Source: Nitrososphaeria archaeon
GTDB lineage: Archaea; Thermoproteota; Nitrososphaeria; Nitrososphaerales; JANXEG01
DNA length: 64,000 nt
Direction of reading: 5' to 3'
Assembly (NCBI GenBank): GCA_029775915.1
Contig: JARVKA010000003.1
Location: forward strand, 140,997 to 204,996
Shown: positions 1-9,419 of the stretch, piece by piece
How positions within the stretch are numbered: the first letter of the stretch is position 1
Layout: each line of letters opens with the position of its first letter
Translations under genes and position numbers: made by a program
Notes under the pieces: model-generated
What the model was told of the DNA's origin: nothing
Seen by the model: the letters and a program-made list of their open reading frames with translations, nothing else
Database searches by the model: none

Positions 1-241
1 TCATACTTGGAAATATCATAAGGAAAAGCCCTATTACTATTCCCAAAGCAAGTGTATTTGGTAAATTGAATTGATAGTTACCAGCAAAAATTGATTTTAT
101 AGCCTCTATTGGGGGAGTAATTCCATAATTTGAAATATTGTAAAATTCACCAATACTTATTCCTATTATCATACTTATAATAACAAAAAAAGGTAATAAC
201 TTAAAATCCTGAATTTTCTCAATAAATTTTTTTGTTTCCAT
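1..241 (-). CDS. N-terminal part of a membrane transporter, probably ACR3/arsenite-efflux (BASS superfamily) type; truncated by the window edge
   Basis: Minus-strand reading from ATG at 241: METKKFIEKIQDFKLLPFFVIISMIIGISIGEFYNISNYGITPPIEAIKSIFAGNYQFNLPNTLALGIVIGLFLMIFPSM; the hydrophobic helices and 'ALGIVIGLFLMIFPSM' resemble the ACR3 N-terminus. Confidence 0.55.
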   Translation of the reverse strand, partial: METKKFIEKIQDFKLLPFFVIISMIIGISIGEFYNISNYGITPPIEAIKSIFAGNYQFNLPNTLALGIVIGLFLMIFPSM

Positions 242-293
242 TGTTTTATACTATAAATCTATAAATTAGATTCATACATATAAATTCTTCTGC

Positions 294-860
294 TTGATTA
301 ATTCTATAACCTTCTCTTTTAATACCTCTATTGCTCTTAACTGTCTAATTCCAATTAAATCAATGAACCTTCTACTAAATTCACTAACTACTATACATAG
401 ATTATTCTTTATCTCATCAATTAAAGAGGAGAGCTCCTTCGCCAATTTAAGGTCGATTATTTTATACTTACCTAAAAAATTATCGTGTAATCATCGGCTA
501 CTTGCTAGGCCTTCCATCGTCAGGATAGATTAAAGCCTGCAAATCATTGTTCTGCACTTCTCACATATTAGAAGCTCTCCTTTTTTCTTAACCCCATAGT
601 GAATTCAGAATCTCCTACATACTCTCTGCACTGAGGGCAATAGGCTATTATATCTTAACCTTCCTGTTCGCCATGCTCGCCTCTATTCTTAAGAATGAGT
701 ACATATCCTTTACATCCCTTCCAAGACCATATTTATCCATCAACTCTAGACATCAACGCTTTGCTATACATATATTATAACGATGGCTTTGGTTTACCAA
801 ATCTATCTCCTGGAGAGATACCATCAAGCTATTCAGGATAAACCTGAACTCTCTTCTCTT
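294..860 (-). pseudogene. Decayed coding remnant containing a split zinc-ribbon-like segment (CPQC...CEKC)
   Basis: Minus-strand frames give AYCPQCREYVGDSEFTMGLRK then, in another frame, KGELLICEKCRTMICR; flanking protein-like segments are broken by stops and frameshifts. Confidence 0.4.
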
Positions 861-1028
861 TTTATTTCTTTATTGCTTTAACATTATATGTTTTTTCAAT
901 ATAGTCGAAACATCCGTTTAGCGAATCAAAAAACTTCCAGCTTCCGTAAGTTTCTTTGTAACCATTGCTTCTTATTCTTGTTTCATAAGTCTCCACATAA
1001 TAATACTGCTAAGGGTTTTCAGATGAGT

Positions 1029-1289
1029 TCACTGATAAATCCTTTTTCTGGTGTCTATTTTGGCTACAACTATTATTTTTTCTTGCTCGTAGACTTTGAA
1101 TAGGGCTCGGTAGTTTCCTACGCGTAGCCTGAAGGTGTTTGCCTCACCTGCAATTTTAACTATGTCAAGTTTAACAGCTGGAAAATCCTCCAGCTTTTTA
1201 AGCTTGTCAACTATGCGCTGCTTATCTTCGAGGCTGATTCTCTTTAAAAACTCATCTGCTCTTTTATGGAGGAGAACTCTAAACTTCAT
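1029..1289 (-). CDS. RelE/ParE-superfamily toxin (mRNA interferase-like)
   Basis: 86 aa, MKFRVLLHKRADEFLKRISLEDKQRIVDKLKKLEDFP...LRVGNYRALFKVYEQEKIIVVAKIDTRKRIYQ; typical RelE fold signature. Confidence 0.85.
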   Translation of the reverse strand: MKFRVLLHKRADEFLKRISLEDKQRIVDKLKKLEDFPAVKLDIVKIAGEANTFRLRVGNYRALFKVYEQEKIIVVAKIDTRKRIYQ

Positions 1290-1482
1290 CGAGAGATTTC
1301 AACTTGTTAAAACGCTTGTTCTTAATGATTTCATCAACCTCTTTCAGCAACACGCACTCTTCAGTGGTTAGAAAAACATCTTCAAGAAAATCCCTTATTT
1401 CATCAAGCTTCCTACCTATTTCCTCAACCTTCTCCAGAACCGTTTCACCCAAAAAACCACCCAAATAAAAGAATACAAACAC
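1279..1482 (-). CDS. Putative antitoxin paired with the RelE-type toxin
   Basis: Small ORF directly upstream, overlapping the toxin start by ~11 bp; alpha-helical sequence LEKVEEIGRKLDEIRDFLEDVFLTTEECVLLKEVDEIIKNKRF; the true start may be internal. Confidence 0.65.
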   Translation of the reverse strand: MFVFFYLGGFLGETVLEKVEEIGRKLDEIRDFLEDVFLTTEECVLLKEVDEIIKNKRFNKLKSLDEV

Positions 1483-1617
1483 ATCCTAATAACGCTTACT
1501 TCTCCGATCTGAATAGTTCTGTTAACAGCGACTAATGGAATTTTTCTACGGTAAAACGCAGACTATTTAGTGTGATATAATCAAGATCGCATAGCCATTA
1601 AGGAAAGAAATGCTTTA

Positions 1618-2170
1618 GTGCAGAATCCCCAGCAGTATTTTAATTATAAAGTATTTAGAAATAAGAGCAAGATTACTTTAGAAGATGTGGAAAAGGCATA
1701 TGAAGAGGTTAAGGAGATAAAGAATAAGTATATGCTGGAGAAGTTGGGAGAGCATCATAAACTGATTTATGAGATTGTGAAGAAAAATCCTGGTATTATA
1801 TCAAGCGATTTTTATGAGAGTTATAAAAAAGAAGCGATTAAAAAAGGACTCAATCCTCAATCGAGCAGAACTTTTAATAATTATATTAGTGAATTGATTA
1901 AGTTAGGTTATTTAAGAGTTGATAGAGCTAAAATTAAGGGAAATATTAGGTCTTTTTATAAAGCTGAATGAGCATCAAAAAATAATTTATGAAATACTTG
2001 GAAGAAAAAGAGAATGGCTTTTGGTCTGCTATATAGGGAATATTGCAAGTTAATTAAAAATCCTGTTGTTGATAGAACCTATAGGAATTATATGGAAAGA
2101 ATGGTTGAGTGGGATTGATAAAAGTTGAAGGATATATGGGAGATTTATGAAATTATTATTTAACTTTTGT
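1618..2170 (+). pseudogene. Remnants of Orc1/Cdc6-type C-terminal winged-helix domain(s)
   Basis: 117-aa ORF 1618-1971: ITLEDVEKAYEEV...LGEHHKLIYEIVKKNPGIISSDFYESYKKEAIKKGLNPQSSRTFNNYISELIKLGYLRVDRAKIKGNIRSFY, matching the layout of an archaeal Cdc6 wHTH. A second similar segment follows in broken frames (EHQKIIYEILGRKREW..LYREYCKLIKNPVVDRTYRNYMERMVEW). Confidence 0.55.
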
Positions 2171-2213
2171 ATTAAAATTGTGGAAATCATATTCCATTAG
2201 ATATGCTAGAGCT

Positions 2214-2804
2214 TAAGTGACCTCAACTCCAGCTTTCACCTTTGCTATATTTGCTAAACTTTTTCGTATAGATCTTAAAGCATCACTAAACTTTCTTAAT
2301 GTTAAATCCCAATTAGCTTGCCATTCCGTTGCATTTGATACTGGATACTTTAAATTAATTTCTCGCATTACATCAATGACCTCAGGAGAAAATTTATGTG
2401 CCGGATAAGTATGATCTCTTATAAAAATTATTTTCTCAAAGAGGTTTATAGCTCCATTATCTGATTGATTATATTCTTTAAAGAGTTGCTTGAGTTATAT
2501 CCTCTTCTTCAACGGTTTTCAAAATCTCAAACATAGCATTTGTAACATCAATTGGTAATCCAAAATTCTCAATAACTTCAGTTCTAGTTAATACTCTATG
2601 GTCCGATGTAGGAATGCGAAGTGTGGATTTACCCATCCAAAAACTCTTATCACCTCTAACCAAATACACATCATACTCTAAAATACCTGAGGTAATGATT
2701 TCAGAAGGCATCTCATTAACAATCTCTATTCTAAACTTTAGAGTCGGCAATAAACTATCATAATTTGGCTCAACTGTTACTCTAGGAATATTGAATTGAG
2801 GCAT
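2214..2804 (-). CDS. Hypothetical protein; two overlapping frames (108-aa ORF 2478-2804 plus a downstream +1 frame to 2214), either frameshifted or a pseudogene
   Basis: Minus-strand ORF ends ..TVEEEDITQATL*; the +1 frame continues KEYNQSDNGAINLFEKIIFIRDHTYPAHKFSPEVIDVMREINLKYPVSNATEWQANWDLTLRKFSDALRSIRKSLANIAKVKAGVEVT*. Confidence 0.45.
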
Positions 2805-3668
2805 AGCATCTACTATAACATAAACGACAACATATTAAAATCTACCTATATTTATGTGGTAACATGCTGACTTGATTCGGTAAGTGGTATAAAGGTTTGA
2901 AGTTAGAACCTACTACTGCGACAAGTATGGAAGAAAAGTGAATCAAAGGTTGATGGGAGTATGAAGAAGATAATGGCTATTCATGCCTATGGAAGCAAAT
3001 GGGAATACAACCTCTTCATGGTAAGCGATAGAATTGGTGAAAGGGTAGACAGACTTGATAGAGAGCGGAAACCCTGTACATATAGAGAGGCTATGAGAAG
3101 GATTAGCCCTTCCCCCGTAAATACTATTTAAAGTTTTTACTGGTTGTCGCCATGAACCATCGATACACGAATCCTCGATTCTGTATCTAAATCTAGCAAC
3201 AAAAACACCTTAATTTCTGGCCGGCCCACTGTAACCCTTTAGAATCACTTCGTGAACACAAAGCGTTAACGGAAAGGGTTTTGTTCCTTTACTAGTAGCC
3301 TACTAGTAATTTATCAGCTATCTATGGCATAAAGACAGCAACAGATCGTTTTAGCCCCTTCCCCTTTTTTCTAACATCATGAGAGTTAACAGAAACGTTC
3401 TTTCTTATGTTGTCTTCGATGTTTAATGGGCTCTGCGTGATGATTACTAGAGACTTGCCCTTTTCCTCAAGCGAAATCTGTTGTGACCTACCTATTAGTT
3501 AATAATTACTTTATTAACTATTCTTGGAACTAAGAGCTGAGCTTCATTATTTATATAGGTTACTCATCATAGAACCATTTTAATACTTCTTTGAATATCA
3601 TGAGTATTATTAATCATAATTATCAAAGTGATTGAGATTATAAAAATTGGAGTTAATAAAATTAAAAA

Positions 3669-5270
3669 CTAAATCACATGAATTTTGTTATAAAAATTCT
3701 TACGAATTTCTTCAAAATTCTCACGATAATACTTTATTGCATAAGGTAAATAATCCAAAACATCATTAGCAACCATACCATCTGGCCCTTTTTCTCTTGC
3801 AGCCAAATCACCAGCAAGCCCGTGAATAAATACACCCATTCTTACTGCATCCTCTATATTCAATCCTAAACAATACATTGCAGCTATAGTACCATTTAAT
3901 ACATCACCAGTACCAGCGGTAGCCATACCAGCTTTACCACCCGTATCACCACTTAAGTTAATATACACTCTTTGATCAGGATAACCTATTAATGTATGAG
4001 GGCCTTTTAAAACGATTATAGCTTTTAAGTCTTTTGAATATTCTTGCAAAATATCCACTCTATTCTTTTCTATTCTCTCCCTTTCTATTCTCGTAAGCCT
4101 ACTCATCTCACCAACATGTGGTGTGAGAATCGTTACTGTATTTCTTTGCTTAATTATGCTAACATCTTTAGATATAGCAGTAATACCATCACCATCTATT
4201 AAAATTGGTGTATCAATAATCTTTACCAACTCTCTTATCAATTCTTGAGTTTCTTCATTTGTAGATAAACCTGGGCCTATTAGTACCATTTTAGGCCTCC
4301 TCTCTTTGTAAGCTCTTAAAATACTCTCTTTAGCTTTTAAACTCAAACTCCCCTCACTCGTTTCTTCAATTTGAGGGAGAAATACAACCTCTCTACCTCT
4401 TTCAGCAAGAAATGGCATTATGGATGCGGGGCAAGCTAAATAAGAGTATCCACCACCAGCTTTTAAGAATGAGTATGCAGAAGCGATTGGAGCCCAAAAG
4501 TAATTCCTTGAGCCAGCGATTGTTAAAATTGGACCATAAGAGAATTTTGTAGCATTTGGATCACGTTCTGGAATTGGTATAGGTATAGATACTTCAACTT
4601 TAATCGATTCTGAGTTTTGAAGAGGAATCGGATATGAAATATGTGAAACATATAGCTTTCCACACTTACCATAACCTGGATAAATTAAATTTCCAATTTT
4701 TGGTAATCCATAAGCTATTGTATAATCTGCTTTTATCGATATCCCCATTTCTTGACCAGTATCACCATTTATCCCTGAAGGTATATCGATTGAAAAAATC
4801 GGCTTTTTACTTTTATTTATTAAATCTATAACATCTCTATAAGTCCCTTCAATATTCCTTTCCAAGCCCGTTCCAAATATTGCATCAACAATAGCATCAA
4901 TTTTATCAAGGCTATTTTTAATTAAATCGATATTCGCTTTCTCAATCTCTATTGGAAATTTGGAAATAATTTCAAAATTCTTTTTCGCTGAACCTTTATA
5001 CTTCTCTTTCTCAGCCAATAGGAAGATTTTTACATATGCACCATTTGAATGAAGCTTTCTAGCTACAACAAAACCATCCCCACCATTATTACCCGGACCA
5101 CAAAAAATTGCAAATCTTTTTCCTCTCACCCCAAACTCTTTCAATATTACAAAGTATGCACTCTCACCAGCATTCTCCATTAAAATCTCTTCAGAGATTC
5201 CATACTCTTCCATCGCTCTTTTATCCAACTCTCTTATCTCTGAATTTCTACATACTTTCATTCTTACCAC
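3669..5270 (-). CDS. nnr: Bifunctional NAD(P)H-hydrate repair enzyme (epimerase + ADP-dependent dehydratase)
   Basis: 533 aa; N-terminal YjeF_N (FCGPGNNGGDGFVVARKL), C-terminal ribokinase-like domain with AGTGDVLNG. Confidence 0.93.
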   Translation of the reverse strand: MVRMKVCRNSEIRELDKRAMEEYGISEEILMENAGESAYFVILKEFGVRGKRFAIFCGPGNNGGDGFVVARKLHSNGAYVKIFLLAEKEKYKGSAKKNFEIISKFPIEIEKANIDLIKNSLDKIDAIVDAIFGTGLERNIEGTYRDVIDLINKSKKPIFSIDIPSGINGDTGQEMGISIKADYTIAYGLPKIGNLIYPGYGKCGKLYVSHISYPIPLQNSESIKVEVSIPIPIPERDPNATKFSYGPILTIAGSRNYFWAPIASAYSFLKAGGGYSYLACPASIMPFLAERGREVVFLPQIEETSEGSLSLKAKESILRAYKERRPKMVLIGPGLSTNEETQELIRELVKIIDTPILIDGDGITAISKDVSIIKQRNTVTILTPHVGEMSRLTRIERERIEKNRVDILQEYSKDLKAIIVLKGPHTLIGYPDQRVYINLSGDTGGKAGMATAGTGDVLNGTIAAMYCLGLNIEDAVRMGVFIHGLAGDLAAREKGPDGMVANDVLDYLPYAIKYYRENFEEIRKNFYNKIHVI

Positions 5271-5764
5271 TCTTTAATGAAGTATTCCTTTAACTTCTTG
5301 TAAGTTGAATTTAAAGCCTCAACCACCACTTTAGTGTTAGCAATTACGGGCATATAATTCGTATCTTCCTTCCATCTCGGTACAACATGTGTATGTATAT
5401 GATCTTTTATACCAGCGCCAGCCCCTTCACCTAAATTCATCCCTATATTAAAACCATCGGGTTTCATCACTTCCTTTAAAATTTTAATAACCTTTATTAA
5501 AATTTCAAAATGTTCATTCCGCTCTTTCTCATTCAAATCCTCCAATGATGAGATATGCTTATAGGGAACTATCATTAAATGTCCAGGATTATACGGATAA
5601 CTATTTAAAATAACAAAATTATTCACCCCTCTATAAATAATGTAATTCTCTTCATCTTTATTCTCTTTTGGTTTTTCACAAAAGATACAAACCTTTGGTT
5701 TCTCACTCTTTATGTATTCAATTCTCCATGGAGCAAAGATTCTTTTCATCAATATATTAAGCAC
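5264..5764 (-). CDS. HIT-family (histidine triad) hydrolase
   Basis: CxxC (CIFCEKP) and HIT motif HIHTHVVPRW. Confidence 0.93.
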   Translation of the reverse strand: MLNILMKRIFAPWRIEYIKSEKPKVCIFCEKPKENKDEENYIIYRGVNNFVILNSYPYNPGHLMIVPYKHISSLEDLNEKERNEHFEILIKVIKILKEVMKPDGFNIGMNLGEGAGAGIKDHIHTHVVPRWKEDTNYMPVIANTKVVVEALNSTYKKLKEYFIKEW

Positions 5765-5836
5765 ATAATTTAAATTTAACTCTATCTCAATATAAATAGA
5801 AAAATTTATCCTTTATCATTAAGAATTGATTATATC

Positions 5837-6031
5837 ATGCCGAGGCAAATTTACAGTAGTGAGGAATTTATTAAATTGTTGGAAAAAGCAATTGAGTGTA
5901 GAGTGGTGAGAAGGGAGGGTAAGGTAAAGTTAAAACTCAGAACCCCAAAGTTATTATACACTTATGTTACATCACCTGAAAAAGCTGAGGAATTGTTAAA
6001 GAATGTTAAAGTTGAAATTAAAGAGTTTTAA
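5837..6031 (+). CDS. rpl38e: Ribosomal protein eL38 (L38e)
   Basis: 64 aa MPRQIYSSEEFIKLLEKAIECRVVRREGKVKLKLRTPKLLYTYVTSPEKAEELLKNVKVEIKEF; matches eukaryotic/archaeal L38e (VKxKxR...LYTxVxxxxEKAEKL). Confidence 0.85.
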   Translation: MPRQIYSSEEFIKLLEKAIECRVVRREGKVKLKLRTPKLLYTYVTSPEKAEELLKNVKVEIKEF

Positions 6032-6043
6032 TGGAATTCAAAT

Positions 6044-7303
6044 TTACACGATGAATGTATCTCCTGGTTTAGGCGCTATAGCATCCAAACCAAATCTTTC
6101 TTTTAACTCCTCTGCAAAATTCACACATGCTCTCTCATCACCATGTATTGTAATAATCTTTGGATTTCCTTTAATCTTTTCAAACATTTTGAATAAATCC
6201 GTTCTTCCACTATGAGAAGAAAAATCAAATCTTTTAATTTCAGCCTTCACCTTTTTTAACTTACCATTTACTAAAGCTAAGCCTTTATCGAGAAGAGTAC
6301 GCCCTGGTGTATCAGCTACTTGGTATGATACAATAGCTATAGCATTTTTAGAATTCTTTGCAACCTCACTATTATAAAATACAGCAGCACCCCCTCCCAA
6401 CATACCAGCTGGTGAGATAATTACGGATGGTGTTTTTGCAATACGCCTTCTTTCACTCCAACTCGATATGAATTCTATATCTTCAAGACTTTTACGTAAG
6501 AGATTCGGATCACGAAGATACTCTGGGTGATTGAGATGAATGTCATTTACCTTTAATGCCATACCATCCATAGCTATTCGATATGGGAAGTTTGCTGATT
6601 TTAATACACAAGCTATCTCTTGTGACCTTCCAACAGCGAAAGCTGGTACTAGAAGAGTCCCGCCACGCTCTACAACTTCTTTCGCAAAGTTCACAAATTC
6701 TCGCTCCACATCTTTTCTAGGTGGATGATCCGTTAAAGCGTAAGTACTTTCAGTTATTACAAAATCCAATTCACCAAATTCAGTTACAGCACCTCTTAAC
6801 AATTGAGTTTCATGAACGTTTAAATCGCCTGTATAAAGTAATCTTTTCCCACCATTCTCAATTATTATTGATGCTCCACCTGCTATGTGACCAGCTTCAA
6901 GAAAAGTTATTTCAAACTCTCCAACTTTAAATCTTTCATTATAATTAATATTAATCGTATTCCTCATCATATTTATAAGCTCGATGTATTCAAAAGGTAA
7001 ATAAAATCCTGAAACTTTTAAGAAATCCTCTATTAATAACTTTGTTAAATCAAAGGTTAAATCTGTAGCATATACCTTAACGCCACTTGTGAAAAATAAT
7101 AAAGGTATAGCGCCAGAATGGTCTAAATGCGCATGGCTTAATAAAACTGCATCTACATCTTTGCGTTGGATATGAATAGGAAAAGCTGGTGTTTTATGTA
7201 TAAGTACACCAAAATCCAATAAGATACGAGTAGTATTACCTCTAACGAGGAATGCCGATCTACCCACTTCCCTAGCTCCACCTAAAACTTTGACTTCCAT
7301 CAA
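6044..7303 (-). CDS. MBL-fold beta-CASP ribonuclease (archaeal CPSF2-like/RNase J-type)
   Basis: SHAHLDHSG motif, ESTYALTDHP, SFAVGRSQE-like motif (VPAFAVGRSQE), HSGRTDL and C-terminal IHGDE. Confidence 0.9.
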   Translation of the reverse strand: MMEVKVLGGAREVGRSAFLVRGNTTRILLDFGVLIHKTPAFPIHIQRKDVDAVLLSHAHLDHSGAIPLLFFTSGVKVYATDLTFDLTKLLIEDFLKVSGFYLPFEYIELINMMRNTININYNERFKVGEFEITFLEAGHIAGGASIIIENGGKRLLYTGDLNVHETQLLRGAVTEFGELDFVITESTYALTDHPPRKDVEREFVNFAKEVVERGGTLLVPAFAVGRSQEIACVLKSANFPYRIAMDGMALKVNDIHLNHPEYLRDPNLLRKSLEDIEFISSWSERRRIAKTPSVIISPAGMLGGGAAVFYNSEVAKNSKNAIAIVSYQVADTPGRTLLDKGLALVNGKLKKVKAEIKRFDFSSHSGRTDLFKMFEKIKGNPKIITIHGDERACVNFAEELKERFGLDAIAPKPGDTFIV

Positions 7304-7644
7304 TCCTTACATTAACTCTTTAAAGAGGTTTCTTTTAACATTTTCTAATAAAAAACAAAGATGAATATAATGGAAGATTGTCTTAATAACATTATGCTTA
7401 ATTTCCTTATTTCATATTTGCTTTATTCATTTAGTCTAAAGTATTAATCAAAGAGAGGACTTAGTTTTCGAGATTTATAATCTCAAAAAATTTTAAAAGT
7501 GCTTTTCAAATTTTAGCATACTCTACAAATATTTTTGATTTAATTAATCTATTTTAAAAAGTTGAAAAATTTCTCTTTTTTAAATCGTTAAAATCTCAAT
7601 TATATCCCAAAAATTTATGAGAATATTTAATTATCTATTATGAT

Positions 7645-7899
7645 ATGGTTAATGAAATCTCATTAGAAGAGTATAAAAAGGCATATAGAGAAATTGTGAT
7701 GGAAGAGGAGGAAGGTTTTATAACTCATCTGGTGATATACGTATTCGTTAACATCCTATTAATAGTTATTAATGTAATATATTCTCCCAACGTTGTTTGG
7801 TTCTTCTACCCACTTATAGGTTGGGAAATAGGTATATTCCTTAACTACCTGTTTGGTATCCGCTGGAAGAAGAAAGAGCTTTTAAAAAAAGGAGGTTGA
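7645..7899 (+). CDS. Small 2TM-domain membrane protein
   Basis: 84 aa, two hydrophobic helices followed by a basic tail (FFYPLIGWEIGIFLNYLFGIRWKKKE), typical of 2TM-domain proteins. Confidence 0.7.
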   Translation: MVNEISLEEYKKAYREIVMEEEEGFITHLVIYVFVNILLIVINVIYSPNVVWFFYPLIGWEIGIFLNYLFGIRWKKKELLKKGG

Positions 7900-7973
7900 A
7901 GCGGAATATAGAGTTAGAGAGGCTAAGAAGAAATAATACTAATACGTTGTAATTTTAATCATAAAAGCCTTTT

Positions 7974-9236
7974 TTAACATGGATAAGGAAAAAGGTGAAC
8001 ATCAACCTCAGAACCTTTTTTAATAATCTCTAAGCCCTCAGGAATAATGATAAAGCCATCACTCTTTACAAGAACACTTATCATAGAGCTATCTCCTAAA
8101 ATGGGCTTCGCTATGTATTTATCCCCTATTGATTCTAATTTTACAAACCTAACCCTTTTGAATGGTATCCATTCTTTTACAATTAATTCCTCACCCATTA
8201 CCGCCTTAAGCTTAATGAATGGTGTTAATGGGAGATGATTTAAATATTTAAGCAATGGTAGTAGTAAAAAGAACGCTCCTGAAAACATGGATTGTATGTG
8301 ACCTGGGAGCATTATTATAGGCTTTCCTTTAATAATAGCTACACTACTAACCCTGCCCGGTTGTACCCTAATTCCCCTAACTAAAAGATCACACGGCTTT
8401 AAATTTGATACAGCCTTATAAGTTACATCCCTTATCCCTAATGATAATCCACCTATTGTTACCACAATATCGAATTTCTCTAAGCAAAGGCTCACTTTAT
8501 TAGCTATTAGTTTAGGATCATCTTGAACGATACCTACATTGTATGGTATGCCCATACTTCCCTCAATCATTTTTGATAATATTAAACTATGAGTTTCAAG
8601 CTTTTTTTGATGAATTTCTTCTATACAATTAGTTAATTCATCACCTACACTTAATATTCCTACTGAAGGTTTTTTATACACTTTTACGCTCAATATATTG
8701 AGTTCTAAGAGTACTTTAACATCTTGAGGCCTAATAACGTGATTGAGTTTTAATATAATTTCTCCTTCCTTAATATCTGAGCCCATTGGGGTTATGTGAT
8801 CTCTAGACTTAACTGGTGAATAAACTTCAATATACCCATCATCTTTAGCTCTCACTCTCTCTAAAGGTATTATGGAATCAGCCCCGTTTGGGACTTTAGC
8901 TCCAGTAGTTGTATAAACTGTTTCCATACTCTTTAAAGTACCTTCAAAACTCTCTTTATGATCACTCTTACCAACAATTCTCAATAATACAGGGTTTGTT
9001 ATAGAAGCTGAAGCTAAATCTTTAGAGTTAACCGCATAACCATCAAAATGTGATACATCAAATGGGGGAATATTTTTATTAGCTTTAATATCCTCAGCCA
9101 AAATAAAGCCATAAGACTTTATCGTAGGTATTTCCAATACATTCATTTGAATTTTAGATTTCTCAATAATTTGATTTAATACCTCATTAATGGGTTTGTA
9201 TTTAAATAAATTCTGTGTATCTCGTAGCTCCATCAA
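7974..9236 (-). CDS. moeA: Molybdopterin molybdotransferase MoeA
   Basis: 420 aa; PPFDVSHFDGYAVNS, TGAKVPNGADSIIPLE, GGLSLGIRDVT and LPGHIQSMF motifs. Confidence 0.92.
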   Translation of the reverse strand: MMELRDTQNLFKYKPINEVLNQIIEKSKIQMNVLEIPTIKSYGFILAEDIKANKNIPPFDVSHFDGYAVNSKDLASASITNPVLLRIVGKSDHKESFEGTLKSMETVYTTTGAKVPNGADSIIPLERVRAKDDGYIEVYSPVKSRDHITPMGSDIKEGEIILKLNHVIRPQDVKVLLELNILSVKVYKKPSVGILSVGDELTNCIEEIHQKKLETHSLILSKMIEGSMGIPYNVGIVQDDPKLIANKVSLCLEKFDIVVTIGGLSLGIRDVTYKAVSNLKPCDLLVRGIRVQPGRVSSVAIIKGKPIIMLPGHIQSMFSGAFFLLLPLLKYLNHLPLTPFIKLKAVMGEELIVKEWIPFKRVRFVKLESIGDKYIAKPILGDSSMISVLVKSDGFIIIPEGLEIIKKGSEVDVHLFPYPC

Positions 9237-9419
9237 ACACCCTATAAATTTAATAAAGTTAAAAGCTTATTGTAAGATTTGGGCTATATTGTCATGCATA
9301 ATTGCTAAAATTCACCTTCTTAAAGATTTAAAATAACTGCACATTCACTCTCCTTTTACCATGTAAAATTCATGAGTAAATTTTAATATTGTTTAAATAT
9401 TATTAGGATAACGATTTAA

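Noticed and set aside
888-1371. Plus-strand ORFs 888-1103 and 1135-1371
   Set aside because: 1135-1371 is antisense to the RelE/antitoxin pair, and 888-1103 only partly overlaps it; both have low-complexity, non-protein-like composition.
4634-5293. Plus-strand ORFs inside nnr and the HIT gene
   Set aside because: Antisense open frames of strongly supported genes; no domain signal.
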